A stretch of DNA of 64,000 bases from UBA7803 sp963822255 (GTDB taxonomy: Bacteria > Pseudomonadota > Gammaproteobacteria > Pseudomonadales > Azotimanducaceae): the NCBI GenBank assembly GCA_963822255.1, contig CAWGGV010000001.1:186001-250000 (forward strand), given 5' to 3'. Made by a program: the position numbers and the translations under genes. Shown here one piece after another: positions 28,306 through 43,072 of this stretch. The notes under the pieces were generated by a model. That model saw only the letters and a list, made by a program, of their open reading frames with translations, was not told the DNA's origin and did not search any database. Each line of letters opens with the position of its first letter. Within the stretch, counting starts at the first letter, position 1.

Positions 28306-29637
28306 TCAGTGGCCGCGCACTACCTCGGCCAGCTCCGCGGCGATGGCGCCCACCTCGACCGGGTCCTCGCCCTCCACCATCACCCGGATCACCGGCTCGG
28401 TGCCGGACGGCCGGATCAGCACCCGGCCCCGACCGCACAACCGGCCGTCCATCGCCGAGACCGCGCGGGCGAGCGTGGGGCACTCGGCCTGGCGCACCGG
28501 ATCGGGCACCTTCACGTTGATCGTGGTCTGAGGGAGCTTGCTCATGGAGCGCTTAAGCTCATGGAGCGGCCGCTGCTGTTCCACCATCGGCACCATGGCC
28601 TGAAGCGCGGCGACGATGGCGTCCCCGGTGGTGGTGAGATCCAGGCATAGCAGGTGCCCGGAGGTTTCGCCGCCGAGCTGCCAGCCCCGTTCGCGCATCA
28701 GCTCCAGCACGTAGCGGTCACCGACCCGGGCCCGGCAGAAGGGGATGCCCATGGCCGAGAGCGCCCGTTCCAAGCCGAAGTTCGACATGACGGTGCCGAC
28801 CACGCCGCCCGCCAGGGTGCCGAGCCGTGCCCGGTGCTCGGCGATCACCAGCAGCAGCTCGTCGCCATCCACCAACTCGCCCCCGGCATCGACCATCAGC
28901 ACCCGATCGCCGTCGCCATCGAAGGCGATGCCGACGTCCGCCCCGGTCTCCCGCACCCGGGCGGCCAGCGCCTCCGGCTGCGTCGATCCGTAGCCGTCGT
29001 TGATGTTGGTGCCGTTGGGGCGGTGACCGATCACGTCGATGTCCGCCCCCAGCTCCTCGAACACGCCGGGCGCCACGTGGTAGGTCGCGCCGTGCGCACA
29101 ATCCAGCACGACCTTCAGACCCCGCAGGGTGAACCCGCGGTTCACCGTGGCCTTACAGAACTCGATGTAGCGGCCGGCGGCATCGCCGATCCGCGCCGCC
29201 TTGCCCAGCCGGTCGGAATCCACACACGCCATCTCACCCTCGAGCTGGGCTTCGATGTCGCACTCCACCTGATCCGGCAGCTTGTTACCGTAACGGTCGA
29301 AGAATTTGATGCCGTTGTCGTAATAAGGATTGTGGGAGGCACTGATGACGATGCCGGCGTCGGCTCGCAGCGTGCGGGTGAGATAGGCCACCGCCGGTGT
29401 GGGCATGGGCCCCAGCAGGCTGACGTTGGCGCCAGCGGAAACCAGTCCGGATTCCAGCACCGATTCCAGCATGTAGCCGGAGATCCGGGTGTCCTTGCCG
29501 ATGAGCACGTGGCTTTCGCCGTGCCGGGCGAACACCCGGCCGGCGGCCCAACCCAGGCGCAGGCAGAACTCGGGGGTGATCGGATGCTGGCCCACGCGGC
29601 CGCGGATGCCATCCGTTCCGAAGTATCTTCTGCTCAC
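28306..29637 (-). CDS. glmM: Phosphoglucosamine mutase
   Basis: Converts glucosamine-6-phosphate to glucosamine-1-phosphate for UDP-GlcNAc synthesis. 443 aa, normal size. The active-site serine is at about residue 100 in ISASHNPYYDNGIKFFD; metal loop DGDGDR; sugar-binding GETSGHLL; phosphate-binding IRPSGTEPVIRVM. It opens with MSRRYFGTDGIRG. Preceded by folP and followed by tpiA. Confidence 0.97.
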   Translation of the reverse strand: MSRRYFGTDGIRGRVGQHPITPEFCLRLGWAAGRVFARHGESHVLIGKDTRISGYMLESVLESGLVSAGANVSLLGPMPTPAVAYLTRTLRADAGIVISASHNPYYDNGIKFFDRYGNKLPDQVECDIEAQLEGEMACVDSDRLGKAARIGDAAGRYIEFCKATVNRGFTLRGLKVVLDCAHGATYHVAPGVFEELGADIDVIGHRPNGTNINDGYGSTQPEALAARVRETGADVGIAFDGDGDRVLMVDAGGELVDGDELLLVIAEHRARLGTLAGGVVGTVMSNFGLERALSAMGIPFCRARVGDRYVLELMRERGWQLGGETSGHLLCLDLTTTGDAIVAALQAMVPMVEQQRPLHELKRSMSKLPQTTINVKVPDPVRQAECPTLARAVSAMDGRLCGRGRVLIRPSGTEPVIRVMVEGEDPVEVGAIAAELAEVVRGH

Positions 29638-29678
29638 CGGCTGCTCCTCGTTCCTCGGCGCATTTGCGGAAGTATCGG

Positions 29679-30554
29679 TCAGAGGCCGCGCGTTTCCTGT
29701 ATCGACGATGTGTCCGCTGCGTCGACCGCGGCCAGCACGGCGAGCGCGTCGGCGGTTTCCGGCACGTCATGGACCCTCACCACGTCGGCCCCGTGCTGCA
29801 CCGCCAGCATTGCCGCCGCGGCGCTGCCGACGGCACGACCGGCTACCTCACGGCCGGTGATGGCGCCGATCATGCCCTTACGCGACAGACCCGCCAGCAG
29901 GGCGATGCCGTCGATGCGCAACGCCTCCAGGTTTCGCAGCAAGGTTAGATTATGTTCCAAGGTCTTGCCGAAGCCGAACCCCGGATCGACAAGCAGACGC
30001 CGGTCAGCCATGCCGGCCTGGCGGCATCGTGCCACCTGGTTGGCGAGAAAGCCGCGTACCTCCGCAACCACGTCACCGTAGCGGGGCGCCCGCTGCATGG
30101 TCCGCGGCTCTCCCTGCATGTGCATCAGGCACAGCGCCGCGCCGCTGGCGGCGACGGTGTCGATCATGGCCGGCGCGCGCCCGCCGCCTACGTCGTTGAT
30201 CAGGTGCACGCCGGCAGTCAGCGCCCGTGCCGCCACAGCAGGCTTCCGGGTGTCCAGGGAGATCACGCCGTCCAGCTCCAGCAGCGCTTCCAGCACGGGC
30301 ATCACCCGACGAAGCTCTTCCGTCTCGTCCACCGGCTCGGCGCCCGGACGGGTGGATTCACCACCCACATCCAGCATCGTCGCACCGGCGGCAAGCATGG
30401 TCCGCGCGGCGTCGACGATGCGGGGAAGATCCGGCGCCGCGGCGAGCAGGCGCCCACCGTCGGAAAACGAGTCGGGGGTGACGTTGATCACCCCCATGAT
30501 GGCCGGCCTGGACAGATCCAGCAGCCGCTCCCGACACTGCAGCACCCGGCACAC
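29679..30554 (-). CDS. folP: Dihydropteroate synthase
   Basis: Condenses p-aminobenzoate with the pterin pyrophosphate in folate synthesis; target of sulphonamides. 291 aa. Signature regions: MGVINVTPDSFSDGG, MLDVGGESTRPGAEPV, ISLDTRKPAVAARAL, LMHMQGEPRTMQ, DPGFGFGKTLEHN and VRVHDVPE. A GTG at 30554 is used. It lies 31 bp after ftsH, as in E. coli. Confidence 0.95.
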   Translation of the reverse strand: MCRVLQCRERLLDLSRPAIMGVINVTPDSFSDGGRLLAAAPDLPRIVDAARTMLAAGATMLDVGGESTRPGAEPVDETEELRRVMPVLEALLELDGVISLDTRKPAVAARALTAGVHLINDVGGGRAPAMIDTVAASGAALCLMHMQGEPRTMQRAPRYGDVVAEVRGFLANQVARCRQAGMADRRLLVDPGFGFGKTLEHNLTLLRNLEALRIDGIALLAGLSRKGMIGAITGREVAGRAVGSAAAAMLAVQHGADVVRVHDVPETADALAVLAAVDAADTSSIQETRGL

Positions 30555-30584
30555 GTCGGCCGGCCCGGCGGCGCGTGCCGCTCG

Positions 30585-32506
<1,922 letters not shown>

Positions 32507-32658
32507 GGACTTACCCTCTTGCTACCGGCACCGGGCGCGACACGCGGCCCTGACCGGGATTTTCGTAGCCTACACGGTTCCCGCCGCGGGCGCACCGCGG
32601 CAGCGGCCCGGAGAGCCGGGCGAATGCGCGCTGCCCGGGGGGCAGCGCCAATGCGCGC

Positions 32659-33288
32659 TCACTCACGGCCAGCATAGCCCTGCGCGACCATGTACACCTC
32701 GCGGGATCTGGCCCGGGACGACGACGGCTTGGCGAGCTTTACGCTGGCGAAGCGGTCGCGGAGCCGGACCACCCAGGCATCCATACCTTCACCCTGGAAC
32801 AATTTGACCGTCAGCCCGCCCCCCGGTTTCAGCCAGCGGGTGGCGGCGTCGAGCGCGAGATCCGCGAGATCCATGGCCGTCGCCTGATCGGTCGCCCGGT
32901 TACCAGTCATGTTTGGGGCCATGTCCGACAATACAAGGTCCGCCTGTCTTTCACCGAGCGCTTCCTCGAGCCGCCGATCCGTTTCCTCTTCACCGTAGGC
33001 CGCCTCGATCACCACGGTGGTGGGCGCGCCCGCGCCCATCGGTCTGGGATCACATGCAACCAGCAGACCACCGTCCAACCGCGACTCCACGTAGCGGGTC
33101 CAGCCGCCGGGCGCGGCGCCGAGCTCCAGCACCGTCATGCCCCGCCGCAGCAGGCTGAAACGCCGGTCGAGATCCTCGAGCTTGAAGTGGGCGCGCGATG
33201 CCTGGCCTTCCGCCGCCGCCCGCCGTACCAGCGGGTCGCGGCGTTGCCGGACCAGCCAGCGGTGACTGGACTTGCTGCGCTTCGTCAC
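32659..33288 (-). CDS. rlmE: 23S rRNA (uridine2552-2'-O)-methyltransferase
   Basis: 209 aa FtsJ-type SAM methyltransferase acting late in 50S assembly. Visible: RRDPLVRRAAAEGQASRAHFKL, SAM loop LELGAAPGGWTRYV, DMAPNMTG and the catalytic-lysine segment TVKLFQGEGMD. It lies upstream of ftsH and divergent from yhbY, the usual gammaproteobacterial arrangement. Confidence 0.95.
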   Translation of the reverse strand: MTKRSKSSHRWLVRQRRDPLVRRAAAEGQASRAHFKLEDLDRRFSLLRRGMTVLELGAAPGGWTRYVESRLDGGLLVACDPRPMGAGAPTTVVIEAAYGEEETDRRLEEALGERQADLVLSDMAPNMTGNRATDQATAMDLADLALDAATRWLKPGGGLTVKLFQGEGMDAWVVRLRDRFASVKLAKPSSSRARSREVYMVAQGYAGRE

Positions 33289-33353
33289 GCTGTCGGCCGT
33301 CCGAGCTGCGGCGCCGTTCGCTGCGCGCGCAATCGCAACCGAGTGCCCCTAGA

Positions 33354-33680
33354 ATGTCGCTTATGACGCCCCGCAACACCGCCCAGACCGACCGCAGAAC
33401 GCTCAGACGCATCGCCCACCATCTGGACCCGGTGGTGCAAGTCGGCGAGCAGGGGGTGAGCGAGGCGGTGGTGGCGGAGACCAGCCGGGCGCTGGCCGAT
33501 CACGAGCTGATCAAGGTGCGCATCCACGCCGACCGCGACGCGCGGCCGGAGCTGGCACGAGCCCTGGCCCGGGCATGCGAAGCCGAGGTCGTGCAGAGTA
33601 TCGGCAAGGTGACGGTGCTGTTCCGGAAGAATCCCGAGCCCAACCACAAGCTGTCCAACCTGACGCGTTTCGGGGGGTGA
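33354..33680 (+). CDS. yhbY: YhbY-family ribosome assembly RNA-binding protein
   Basis: 108 aa single CRM (CRS1-YhbY) domain, an IF3C-like fold that binds pre-50S particles. Core: LRRIAHHLDPVVQVGEQGVSE, DHELIKVRIHAD and IGKVTVLFRKN. Starts at 33354 or 33363 are both possible; the frame extends further upstream but only over the rlmE start region. Divergent from rlmE. Confidence 0.9.
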   Translation: MSLMTPRNTAQTDRRTLRRIAHHLDPVVQVGEQGVSEAVVAETSRALADHELIKVRIHADRDARPELARALARACEAEVVQSIGKVTVLFRKNPEPNHKLSNLTRFGG

Positions 33681-33724
33681 TGGCGCCGTGGCGCTGATGG
33701 CCGCTCCTGCGGCGGCGGACGGGC

Positions 33725-34198
33725 CTACAGATGCTCGATGCGGTCGATCTCGTATTCCACGTCGCCCTTCGGCGTTTTCACCACCACCACATCGCCCTCG
33801 GCCTTGCCGATGAGCGCCCGCGCGATGGGGGACATGACCGACAGCTTGCTTTCCTTGAGATCAGCCTCGTCCTCGCCGACGATCTTGTAGCGCACGTCGT
33901 TGCCGCTGTCTCCATCGATCAGGGTCACAGTCGCGCCGAAGATCACCTTGCCGCTCGGATTGATCCGGCGGACGTCGATGACCTGAGCATCCGCCAGCTT
34001 GCTCTCGATCTCCTGAATGCGCCCTTCGTTGAAACTCTGCTGCTCGCGGGCGGCATGGTACTCGGCGTTCTCCTTGAGATCGCCGTGCTCACGGGCGTCG
34101 GCAATGGCCTGGGTGATCTGCGGGCGCAGCTCGAACTTGCGCCGGCTCAGCTCTTCTCGCAGCGCCTGCTCACCTTCCGTGGTCATCGGAACTGGCAT
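33725..34198 (-). CDS. greA: Transcription elongation factor GreA
   Basis: 157 aa. Rescues backtracked RNA polymerase by stimulating transcript cleavage. N-terminal coiled coil with the acidic tip (ADAREHGDLKENAEYHAAREQQ), then the C-terminal globular domain ending in ALIGKAEGDVVVVKTPKG. Directly downstream of carB, as in Pseudomonas. Confidence 0.97.
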   Translation of the reverse strand: MPVPMTTEGEQALREELSRRKFELRPQITQAIADAREHGDLKENAEYHAAREQQSFNEGRIQEIESKLADAQVIDVRRINPSGKVIFGATVTLIDGDSGNDVRYKIVGEDEADLKESKLSVMSPIARALIGKAEGDVVVVKTPKGDVEYEIDRIEHL

Positions 34199-34241
34199 GA
34201 GAGGGTCGTGGCTCCTGGCAATACTGGCTCTGGAATGTCGG

Positions 34242-37461
<3,220 letters not shown>

Positions 37462-37469
<8 letters not shown>

Positions 37470-38631
37470 GGCACTCTGCTCCCGCCGACTCCGCCATCAT
37501 CACCATGAATTCGTCGAACAGATATCGGCAGTCCTGGGGGCCCGGGCTCGCCTCGGGGTGCCCCTGGAAGCTGAGCGCGCGCCGGTCGGTGCGGCGGATG
37601 CCCTGCAGGGTGCCGTCGAACAGGGACAGGTGGGTCACCGCCAGACAGTTGGGCAGGCGATCGGTGTCCACCGCGAAGCCGTGGTTCTGGCTGGTGACCA
37701 ACACCCGGCCGTCCCGCACGTCCTTGACCGGGTGGTTGGCGCCGTGATGGCCATGCGCCATCTTCAAGGTCCGCGCGCCGCTCGCGAGCGCCAGCAGCTG
37801 GTGACCGAGGCAGATGCCGAAGATGGGCACGTCCCGGTCCATGAGCGCGCGAATGGCGGCAATGGCGTAATCGCAGGGCTCCGGGTCGCCGGGCCCGTTG
37901 GACAGGAACACCCCGTCGGGCTCGAGCGCCAGCACGTCGCTGGCCGGCGTGGTGGCCGGCACCACGGTCAGCCGGCAGCCGCGGTCGGCCAGCAGGCGCA
38001 GGATGTTGCGCTTCACCCCGTAATCGTAGGCGACCACGTGAAAGCGCGGCTCGGGGAGCTCGCCGTAGCCGCGTCCCAGGGTCCAGCTGGTCTCGGTCCA
38101 GGCGGCGACGTCATCGCGGCTCACTTCCCGAGCCAGATCCATGCCCTTGAGCCCCGGGAACGCCCGCGCCTCGGCCAGCGCTGCCTCCACGGTAGCGTCG
38201 GGGCCCGTGGCGATGCAGCCCGCCAGGGCGCCCTTCTCGCGGATCAGCCGGGTGAGCCGACGAGTGTCCACGTCGGCGATGGCCACCACGCCCTCGGCGG
38301 CGAGAAACTCGGGCAGGGTGCGGGTCATGCGCCAGCTGCTGGCGCGCCTCGGCGTCTGCCGGATCACCAGGCCGGCCGCGTGCACGCGATCCGACTCCAC
38401 GTCCTCGTCGTTGACCCCGGTGTTGCCGATCTGCGGGTATGTGAGGGTGACGATCTGGCGAGCGTAGGAAGGGTCGGTGAGGATCTCCTGATAGCCCGTC
38501 ATGGCAGTGTTGAACACCACCTCACCCACCGCGACGCCCTCGGCGCCGATGGAACGGCCCCGGAACACGCTGCCGTCCTCCAGTACCAGTACTGCCGGTT
38601 CTGCCTCGTCGATCAAATTCAGCTTTCCCAC
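37462..38631 (-). CDS. carA: Carbamoyl-phosphate synthase small subunit
   Basis: 389 aa glutaminase subunit. N-terminal CPSase domain (LVLEDGSVFRGRSIGAEG), then class I amidotransferase: nucleophile in IFGICLGHQLLALA, and the His/Glu pair in SFQGHPEASPGPQD. It overlaps carB by 8 bp. A 315-bp intergenic region with a long palindrome lies upstream. Confidence 0.98.
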
Positions 38632-38946
38632 TTCCTCTCAGCCGCGGCACCCGGTCGAATCTCCGCAAACCGCCTGACCCGGGTGCGCAGTCGCTGCGGG
38701 CCCGGGTTCAGGACCCTGTTCCGGGGAGCTTCACTTGGATCCGGAGGACGCCGTCGATTCAGGTCCTGTGCTGCATCCGGCCGTCGGCAGGGGATTGGTG
38801 CAATCCGCCGCGGGGCCGGTGCAAGAAAGGCGGGAGCGATCGGTTCTAGCGATCGAGCTCGATCGCACGATTCGGACTCGATCCACTTCCTTCGATCGGG
38901 TGATCGGACCCGCCTTCGCCGGCCCGAAGGCCGCGGGCGCAGTAGT
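38632..38946. other. Intergenic region between dapB and carA (315 bp)
   Basis: Upstream region of the carAB operon and downstream region of dapB. It contains several cgatcg motifs and an 18-bp perfect palindrome. I see no ORF with family similarity and no clear arginine or pyrimidine operator. Confidence 0.5.
38849..38866. repeat. 18-bp perfect palindrome upstream of carA
   Basis: gcgatcgagctcgatcgc, its own reverse complement, about 220 bp upstream of the carA start. Two further gatcgg/cgatcg copies flank it (38837-38842 and near 38898). It could be a dimeric regulator site; no known consensus is matched. Confidence 0.6.
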
Positions 38947-39762
38947 CTACCCAAGAGCCTCGCCGATGCCCAGCACATCGTGCATGTCGAACAGGCCATT
39001 GGCACGGCCGTCCAGGTAACGCACCGCCCGCAGCGCGCCGTAGGCGAAGTTCATGCGGCTCTCCGAGCGATGGACGATTTCCAGCCGTTCGCCGTTGCCC
39101 GCGTAGATGACGGCGTGCTCGCCGACGATGTCGCCCGCGCGCACCGAGGCGAAGCCGATCGCCCCCGGCGGCCGCGCGCCGGTCTGGCCATGGCGCTCGT
39201 ACACGGCCACTTCATCGAGGGTCGTGCCGCGCGCCCGCGCCACGCCCTCACCCAACCGCAGCGCGGTGCCCGACGGCGCGTCGATCTTGTACCGGTGGTG
39301 GGCCTCGATGATCTCCACGTCGACACCCTCGCCGAGCAGCCGGGCAGCCAGCTCGGCGAGGGTCATGGTCACATTCACCCCCGCGGACATGTTGGGCGCC
39401 AGGACCACGGGGATGTTCTCGGCGGCCGCCCGGATGCGCTCCAGGCCGGCGCGGTCGAAGCCGGTGGTGCCGATCACCATGCCCTTGCCCCGGGCTTCGC
39501 ATACCGCGACGTTGTCCAGGGTCGACGCGGGGACGGTGAAGTCGATGAGGACGTCGAAGCGATCGGACGCCGCCGCCGGATCATCCGTCAGCGGCACCTC
39601 GGCACGGCCGAGCCCGGCGAGCTCGCCGGCATCGGTACCCAGCAGGCTCGCGCCAGGCCGCACCAGCGCGGCGCCGAGGCTCAAGTCGTCGGCCTGGTGA
39701 ACGGCCTGGATCAGGGCCCGCCCCATTCGGCCGACCGCACCACTGATCGCTATGCGCTGCAT
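38947..39762 (-). CDS. dapB: 4-hydroxy-tetrahydrodipicolinate reductase
   Basis: 271 aa; NAD(P)H-dependent step of lysine/diaminopimelate synthesis. N-terminal dinucleotide loop AISGAVGRMGRALIQAV, VIGTTGF, APNMSAGVNV and the substrate signature EAHHRYKIDAPSGTAL. Located between dnaJ (10 bp) and carA. Confidence 0.97.
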   Translation of the reverse strand: MQRIAISGAVGRMGRALIQAVHQADDLSLGAALVRPGASLLGTDAGELAGLGRAEVPLTDDPAAASDRFDVLIDFTVPASTLDNVAVCEARGKGMVIGTTGFDRAGLERIRAAAENIPVVLAPNMSAGVNVTMTLAELAARLLGEGVDVEIIEAHHRYKIDAPSGTALRLGEGVARARGTTLDEVAVYERHGQTGARPPGAIGFASVRAGDIVGEHAVIYAGNGERLEIVHRSESRMNFAYGALRAVRYLDGRANGLFDMHDVLGIGEALG

Positions 39763-39772
39763 GGGCCGCCGC

Positions 39773-40900
39773 TCAGCCGGTCAGGCCGTCGAAGAAGTCC
39801 TTCACGCCTTTGAACCAGGAACTGCCCTTGGGCGAGTGCTTCTCGCCGCCGTCCGACACCGATGTCTGGAATTCCCTGAGCAGCGTCTTCTGGCGCTCGG
39901 TGAGGTTCACGGGCGTCTCCACCGCCACCTTGCACATGAGGTCGCCGGCAGGCCCCCCGCGGACCGGCGTCACGCCCTTGCCCCGCAGCCGAAACAGCTT
40001 GCCGGTCTGGGTCTCGGGCGGAATCTTGAGCTTCACCCGGCCGTCGAGGGTGGGCACCTCCAGCTCGCCGCCGAGGGCGGCGTCGACGAAATCGATCGGC
40101 ACTTCGCAGTACAGATGACGGCCCTCCCGGGAAAAGATCGGATGCTCGCGCACCTCGATCTGGACGTAGAGGTCGCCCGGCGGACCGCCGTTGAGCCCGG
40201 CTTCCCCTTCACCCGCAAGACGAATCCGGTCGCCGGTGTCGACACCCGCCGGAATGCGCACGTTCAGGGACTTGCGCTTGTCCACGCGGCCGCGCCCGCC
40301 GCACTGCTCACACGGGTCGGTGACGATCTGCCCGGTGCCCCGGCAACGGGGGCAGGTCTGCTGCAGGGAAAAGAAGCCCTGAGCGACGCGGATCTGTCCC
40401 AGCCCGCCGCAGTCCGGGCAACCGGTCGGCAAGGTACCGGGCCTGGCGCCGCTGCCGTCGCAGGCTTCGCAGGACGACAGCACCGGAATCTTGATTTCCA
40501 CGCTGTCGCCGCGAACTGCCTGCTCGAGATCGAGCTCGAGCGAATAGCGCAGGTCGGCGCCGCGGGTCACCGAGCTCCTGGTACGCCCCGCCGCGCCGAA
40601 GATGTCACCGAAGACGTCGCTGAAGATGTCGCCGAAGCTGCCGCCGGCGAAGCCGGTACCCATGCCCGCGGCGCCGTCCACGGCGGCGTGGCCGAAGCGG
40701 TCGTAAGCCGCCCGCTTCTCCGGATCGCAGAGCACCTCGTAAGCTTCGCTCACCTCGCGGAAGCGGTCGGTGGCGGCGGCATCGTCCGGGTTACGGTCGG
40801 GGTGGTACTTCATGGCGAGACGCCGGTAGGCCTTCTTGATGTCGGCCTCACCAGCGTCACGGTTTACTCCAAGCACCTCGTAGTAGTCGCGCTTCGACAT
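39773..40900 (-). CDS. dnaJ: Chaperone protein DnaJ
   Basis: 375 aa type I Hsp40. J domain with HPD (KYHPDRNPDD), a Gly/Phe-rich linker (GMGTGFAGGSFGDIF), then four zinc motifs: CEACDGSG, CPDCGGLG, CPRCRGTG and CEQCGGRG. The C-terminal substrate-binding region is complete. Co-chaperone of the DnaK encoded upstream. Confidence 0.98.
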   Translation of the reverse strand: MSKRDYYEVLGVNRDAGEADIKKAYRRLAMKYHPDRNPDDAAATDRFREVSEAYEVLCDPEKRAAYDRFGHAAVDGAAGMGTGFAGGSFGDIFSDVFGDIFGAAGRTRSSVTRGADLRYSLELDLEQAVRGDSVEIKIPVLSSCEACDGSGARPGTLPTGCPDCGGLGQIRVAQGFFSLQQTCPRCRGTGQIVTDPCEQCGGRGRVDKRKSLNVRIPAGVDTGDRIRLAGEGEAGLNGGPPGDLYVQIEVREHPIFSREGRHLYCEVPIDFVDAALGGELEVPTLDGRVKLKIPPETQTGKLFRLRGKGVTPVRGGPAGDLMCKVAVETPVNLTERQKTLLREFQTSVSDGGEKHSPKGSSWFKGVKDFFDGLTG

Positions 40901-40984
40901 CTCTCTCCGTGTCTCTTCAGAACACCTGTGGAAGCGGCCACAGCATTAGGAGCGGCCACAACACCACGTCATCGAGCTAGCATA

Positions 40985-41010
40985 GCAGGCCGCACCCGCG
41001 CGCGGCCTGC
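40985..41010 (-). terminator. Stem-loop downstream of dnaK
   Basis: gcaggccgc (40985-40993), loop of 8, gcggcctgc (41102 in no case; 41002-41010). A 9-bp G/C stem starting 7 bp past the dnaK stop, with no U-tract. A partial terminator or an RNA-stability element that would set a dnaK:dnaJ expression ratio. Confidence 0.55.
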
Positions 41011-41016
41011 ACGCCG

Positions 41017-42948
41017 TCAGTTGCTCTTCTTCTTCTCGTCGTCCACCTCTTCGAACTCGGCGTCCACGGTGTCGCCGTCGGCAGCGGCGGTTTCGCCGGT
41101 GGCCCCATTGTCGGCCCCCGCCTCACCGGGCTGGCCGGCGTACATCTTCTGAGCCAGGTTCGACGAAGCCTCGGAAAGCGCCTGCATCTTCGACTCGATG
41201 TCGGCCTTGTCGCCGTTCCTGATGGCTTCCTCGAGGGCGGCAGCCGCCGACTCCACAACCTGCTTCTCGTCGTCGCTCACCTTGTCGCCGGCCTCCGCCA
41301 CGCTCTTGCGGCTGGCGTGAACCAGAGCGTCCGCCTGGTTGCGCAGGTTCACCATCTCCTCGAACTTGGCGTCTTCCTCGGAGTGCGCCTCGGCGTCCTT
41401 CACCATCTTGTCGATCTCGCTCTCGCTGAGACCGCTCTGCGCCTTGATGACGATGGACTGCTCCTTACCGGTCGCCTTGTCCTTGGCGGACACGTTCAGA
41501 ATACCGTTGGCGTCGATGTCGAAGCTCACCTCGATCTGCGGCAGGCCCCGGGGCGCCGGCGGGATGTCCGCCAGGTCGAACCGGCCGAGGGATTTGTTCT
41601 GCGCCGCCTGCTTGCGCTCGCCCTGCAGCACGTGAATCGTCACCGCCGTCTGATTGTCGTCGGCGGTCGAGAATACCTGGGTTTTCTTGGTCGGTATCGT
41701 GGTGTTCTTCTCGATCAGGGTGCTCATCACCCCGCCGAGCGTCTCGATGCCGAGCGAGAGCGGAGTGACGTCGAGCAACAGCACGTCCTTGACGTCGCCG
41801 GACAGCACGGCGGCCTGGATGGCAGCGCCGATGGCCACGGCCTCGTCCGGATTCACGTCACGTCGCGGCTCCTTGGCGAAGATCTCCTTCACCTTGGCCT
41901 GGACCTTGGGCATCCGCGTCTGGCCGCCCACCAGGATCACGTCGTCGATCTGCGACGGCGACAGCCCGGCGTCGTCCAGAGCCGTCTTGCAGGGGCCGAC
42001 CGTGCGGTCCACCAGTTCCTCGACCAGGGATTCCAGCTTGGCCCGCGTCAGCTTCATGACCAGGTGCTTCGGACCGGTCTGATCGGCCGTGATGTAGGGC
42101 AGATTGATCTCGGTCTGCTGGCTGGCCGACAGCTCGATCTTGGCCTTCTCGGCGGCTTCCTTCAGCCGCTGCAGAGCCAGCGGATCGGCATTCAGGTCGA
42201 TCTTCTGTTCCTTTTTGAACTCGGAGACCAGGTAATCGATGATTTTCTTGTCGAAGTCCTCGCCGCCGAGGAAAGTGTCTCCATTGGTGGAGAGCACCTC
42301 GAACTGGTGCTCGCCGTCCACCTCCGCGATCTCGATGATGGAGATGTCGAAGGTGCCGCCGCCCAGGTCGTACACGGCGATCTTGGTGTCGCCGCGCTTC
42401 TTGTCCATGCCGTAGGCAAGCGCCGCCGCCGTCGGCTCGTTGATGATGCGCTTGACCTCGAGGCCGGCAATCCGCCCGGCGTCCTTGGTGGCCTGGCGCT
42501 GAGAGTCGTCGAAGTACGCGGGCACGGTGATCACCGCCTCGGTGACCTCCTCGCCGAGGTACTCCTCCGCGGTCTTCTTCATCTTCTTCAGCACCTCTGC
42601 CGAGATCTGCGGCGGTGCCAGCTTGTCGCCCTTGACCTCCACCCAGGCGTCGCCGTTGTTCGCCTCGGCGATCCGGTAAGGAACCATCTTGATGTCTTTC
42701 TGCACCACGCCGTCCGCAAACTTGCGGCCGATCAGGCGCTTGATCGCAAACAGCGTGTTGGTCGGGTTGGTGACCGCCTGACGCTTGGCGCTCTGACCGA
42801 CCAGGGTCTCCCCGTCATCGGTGTAGGCGACGATGGACGGCGTCGTGCGATCACCCTCGGCGTTCTCGATGACCTTCGGGTCCTTGCCCTCGAGGACAGC
42901 CACGCAGGAATTCGTGGTGCCCAAGTCGATACCGATGATCTTGCCCAT
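41017..42948 (-). CDS. dnaK: Chaperone protein DnaK (Hsp70)
   Basis: 643 aa. ATPase domain: GIDLGTTNSCVAV, IAVYDLGGGTFDISI and VILVGGQTRMP. Then the linker DVLLLDVTPLSLGIE, the substrate-binding domain and a C-terminal acidic tail (EEVDDEKKKSN). GGAG sits about 9 bases before the ATG. Part of hrcA-grpE-dnaK-dnaJ. Confidence 0.98.
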   Translation of the reverse strand: MGKIIGIDLGTTNSCVAVLEGKDPKVIENAEGDRTTPSIVAYTDDGETLVGQSAKRQAVTNPTNTLFAIKRLIGRKFADGVVQKDIKMVPYRIAEANNGDAWVEVKGDKLAPPQISAEVLKKMKKTAEEYLGEEVTEAVITVPAYFDDSQRQATKDAGRIAGLEVKRIINEPTAAALAYGMDKKRGDTKIAVYDLGGGTFDISIIEIAEVDGEHQFEVLSTNGDTFLGGEDFDKKIIDYLVSEFKKEQKIDLNADPLALQRLKEAAEKAKIELSASQQTEINLPYITADQTGPKHLVMKLTRAKLESLVEELVDRTVGPCKTALDDAGLSPSQIDDVILVGGQTRMPKVQAKVKEIFAKEPRRDVNPDEAVAIGAAIQAAVLSGDVKDVLLLDVTPLSLGIETLGGVMSTLIEKNTTIPTKKTQVFSTADDNQTAVTIHVLQGERKQAAQNKSLGRFDLADIPPAPRGLPQIEVSFDIDANGILNVSAKDKATGKEQSIVIKAQSGLSESEIDKMVKDAEAHSEEDAKFEEMVNLRNQADALVHASRKSVAEAGDKVSDDEKQVVESAAAALEEAIRNGDKADIESKMQALSEASSNLAQKMYAGQPGEAGADNGATGETAAADGDTVDAEFEEVDDEKKKSN

Positions 42949-43011
42949 TTCAATAATCTCCAGAATCTTGCGTATGTGGCCGAGTGAAAATCAACCATTT
43001 GACTACCCGGC

Positions 43012-43039
43012 AATATCTGTCCTCTGCTGCGCCTTTCAA
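43012..43039 (-). promoter_or_regulatory. Possible dnaK promoter
   Basis: On the minus strand a TTGAAA hexamer (43034-43039) is followed 16 bases later by GATATT (43012-43017), upstream of dnaK. The TTGAAA suits either sigma-70 or the sigma-32 -35 element (CTTGAAA), but no CCCCAT -10 is present. Tentative. Confidence 0.3.
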
Positions 43040-43072
43040 CCCCGGGGAGCGCATTTCCCGCTGCTTGCCGCC

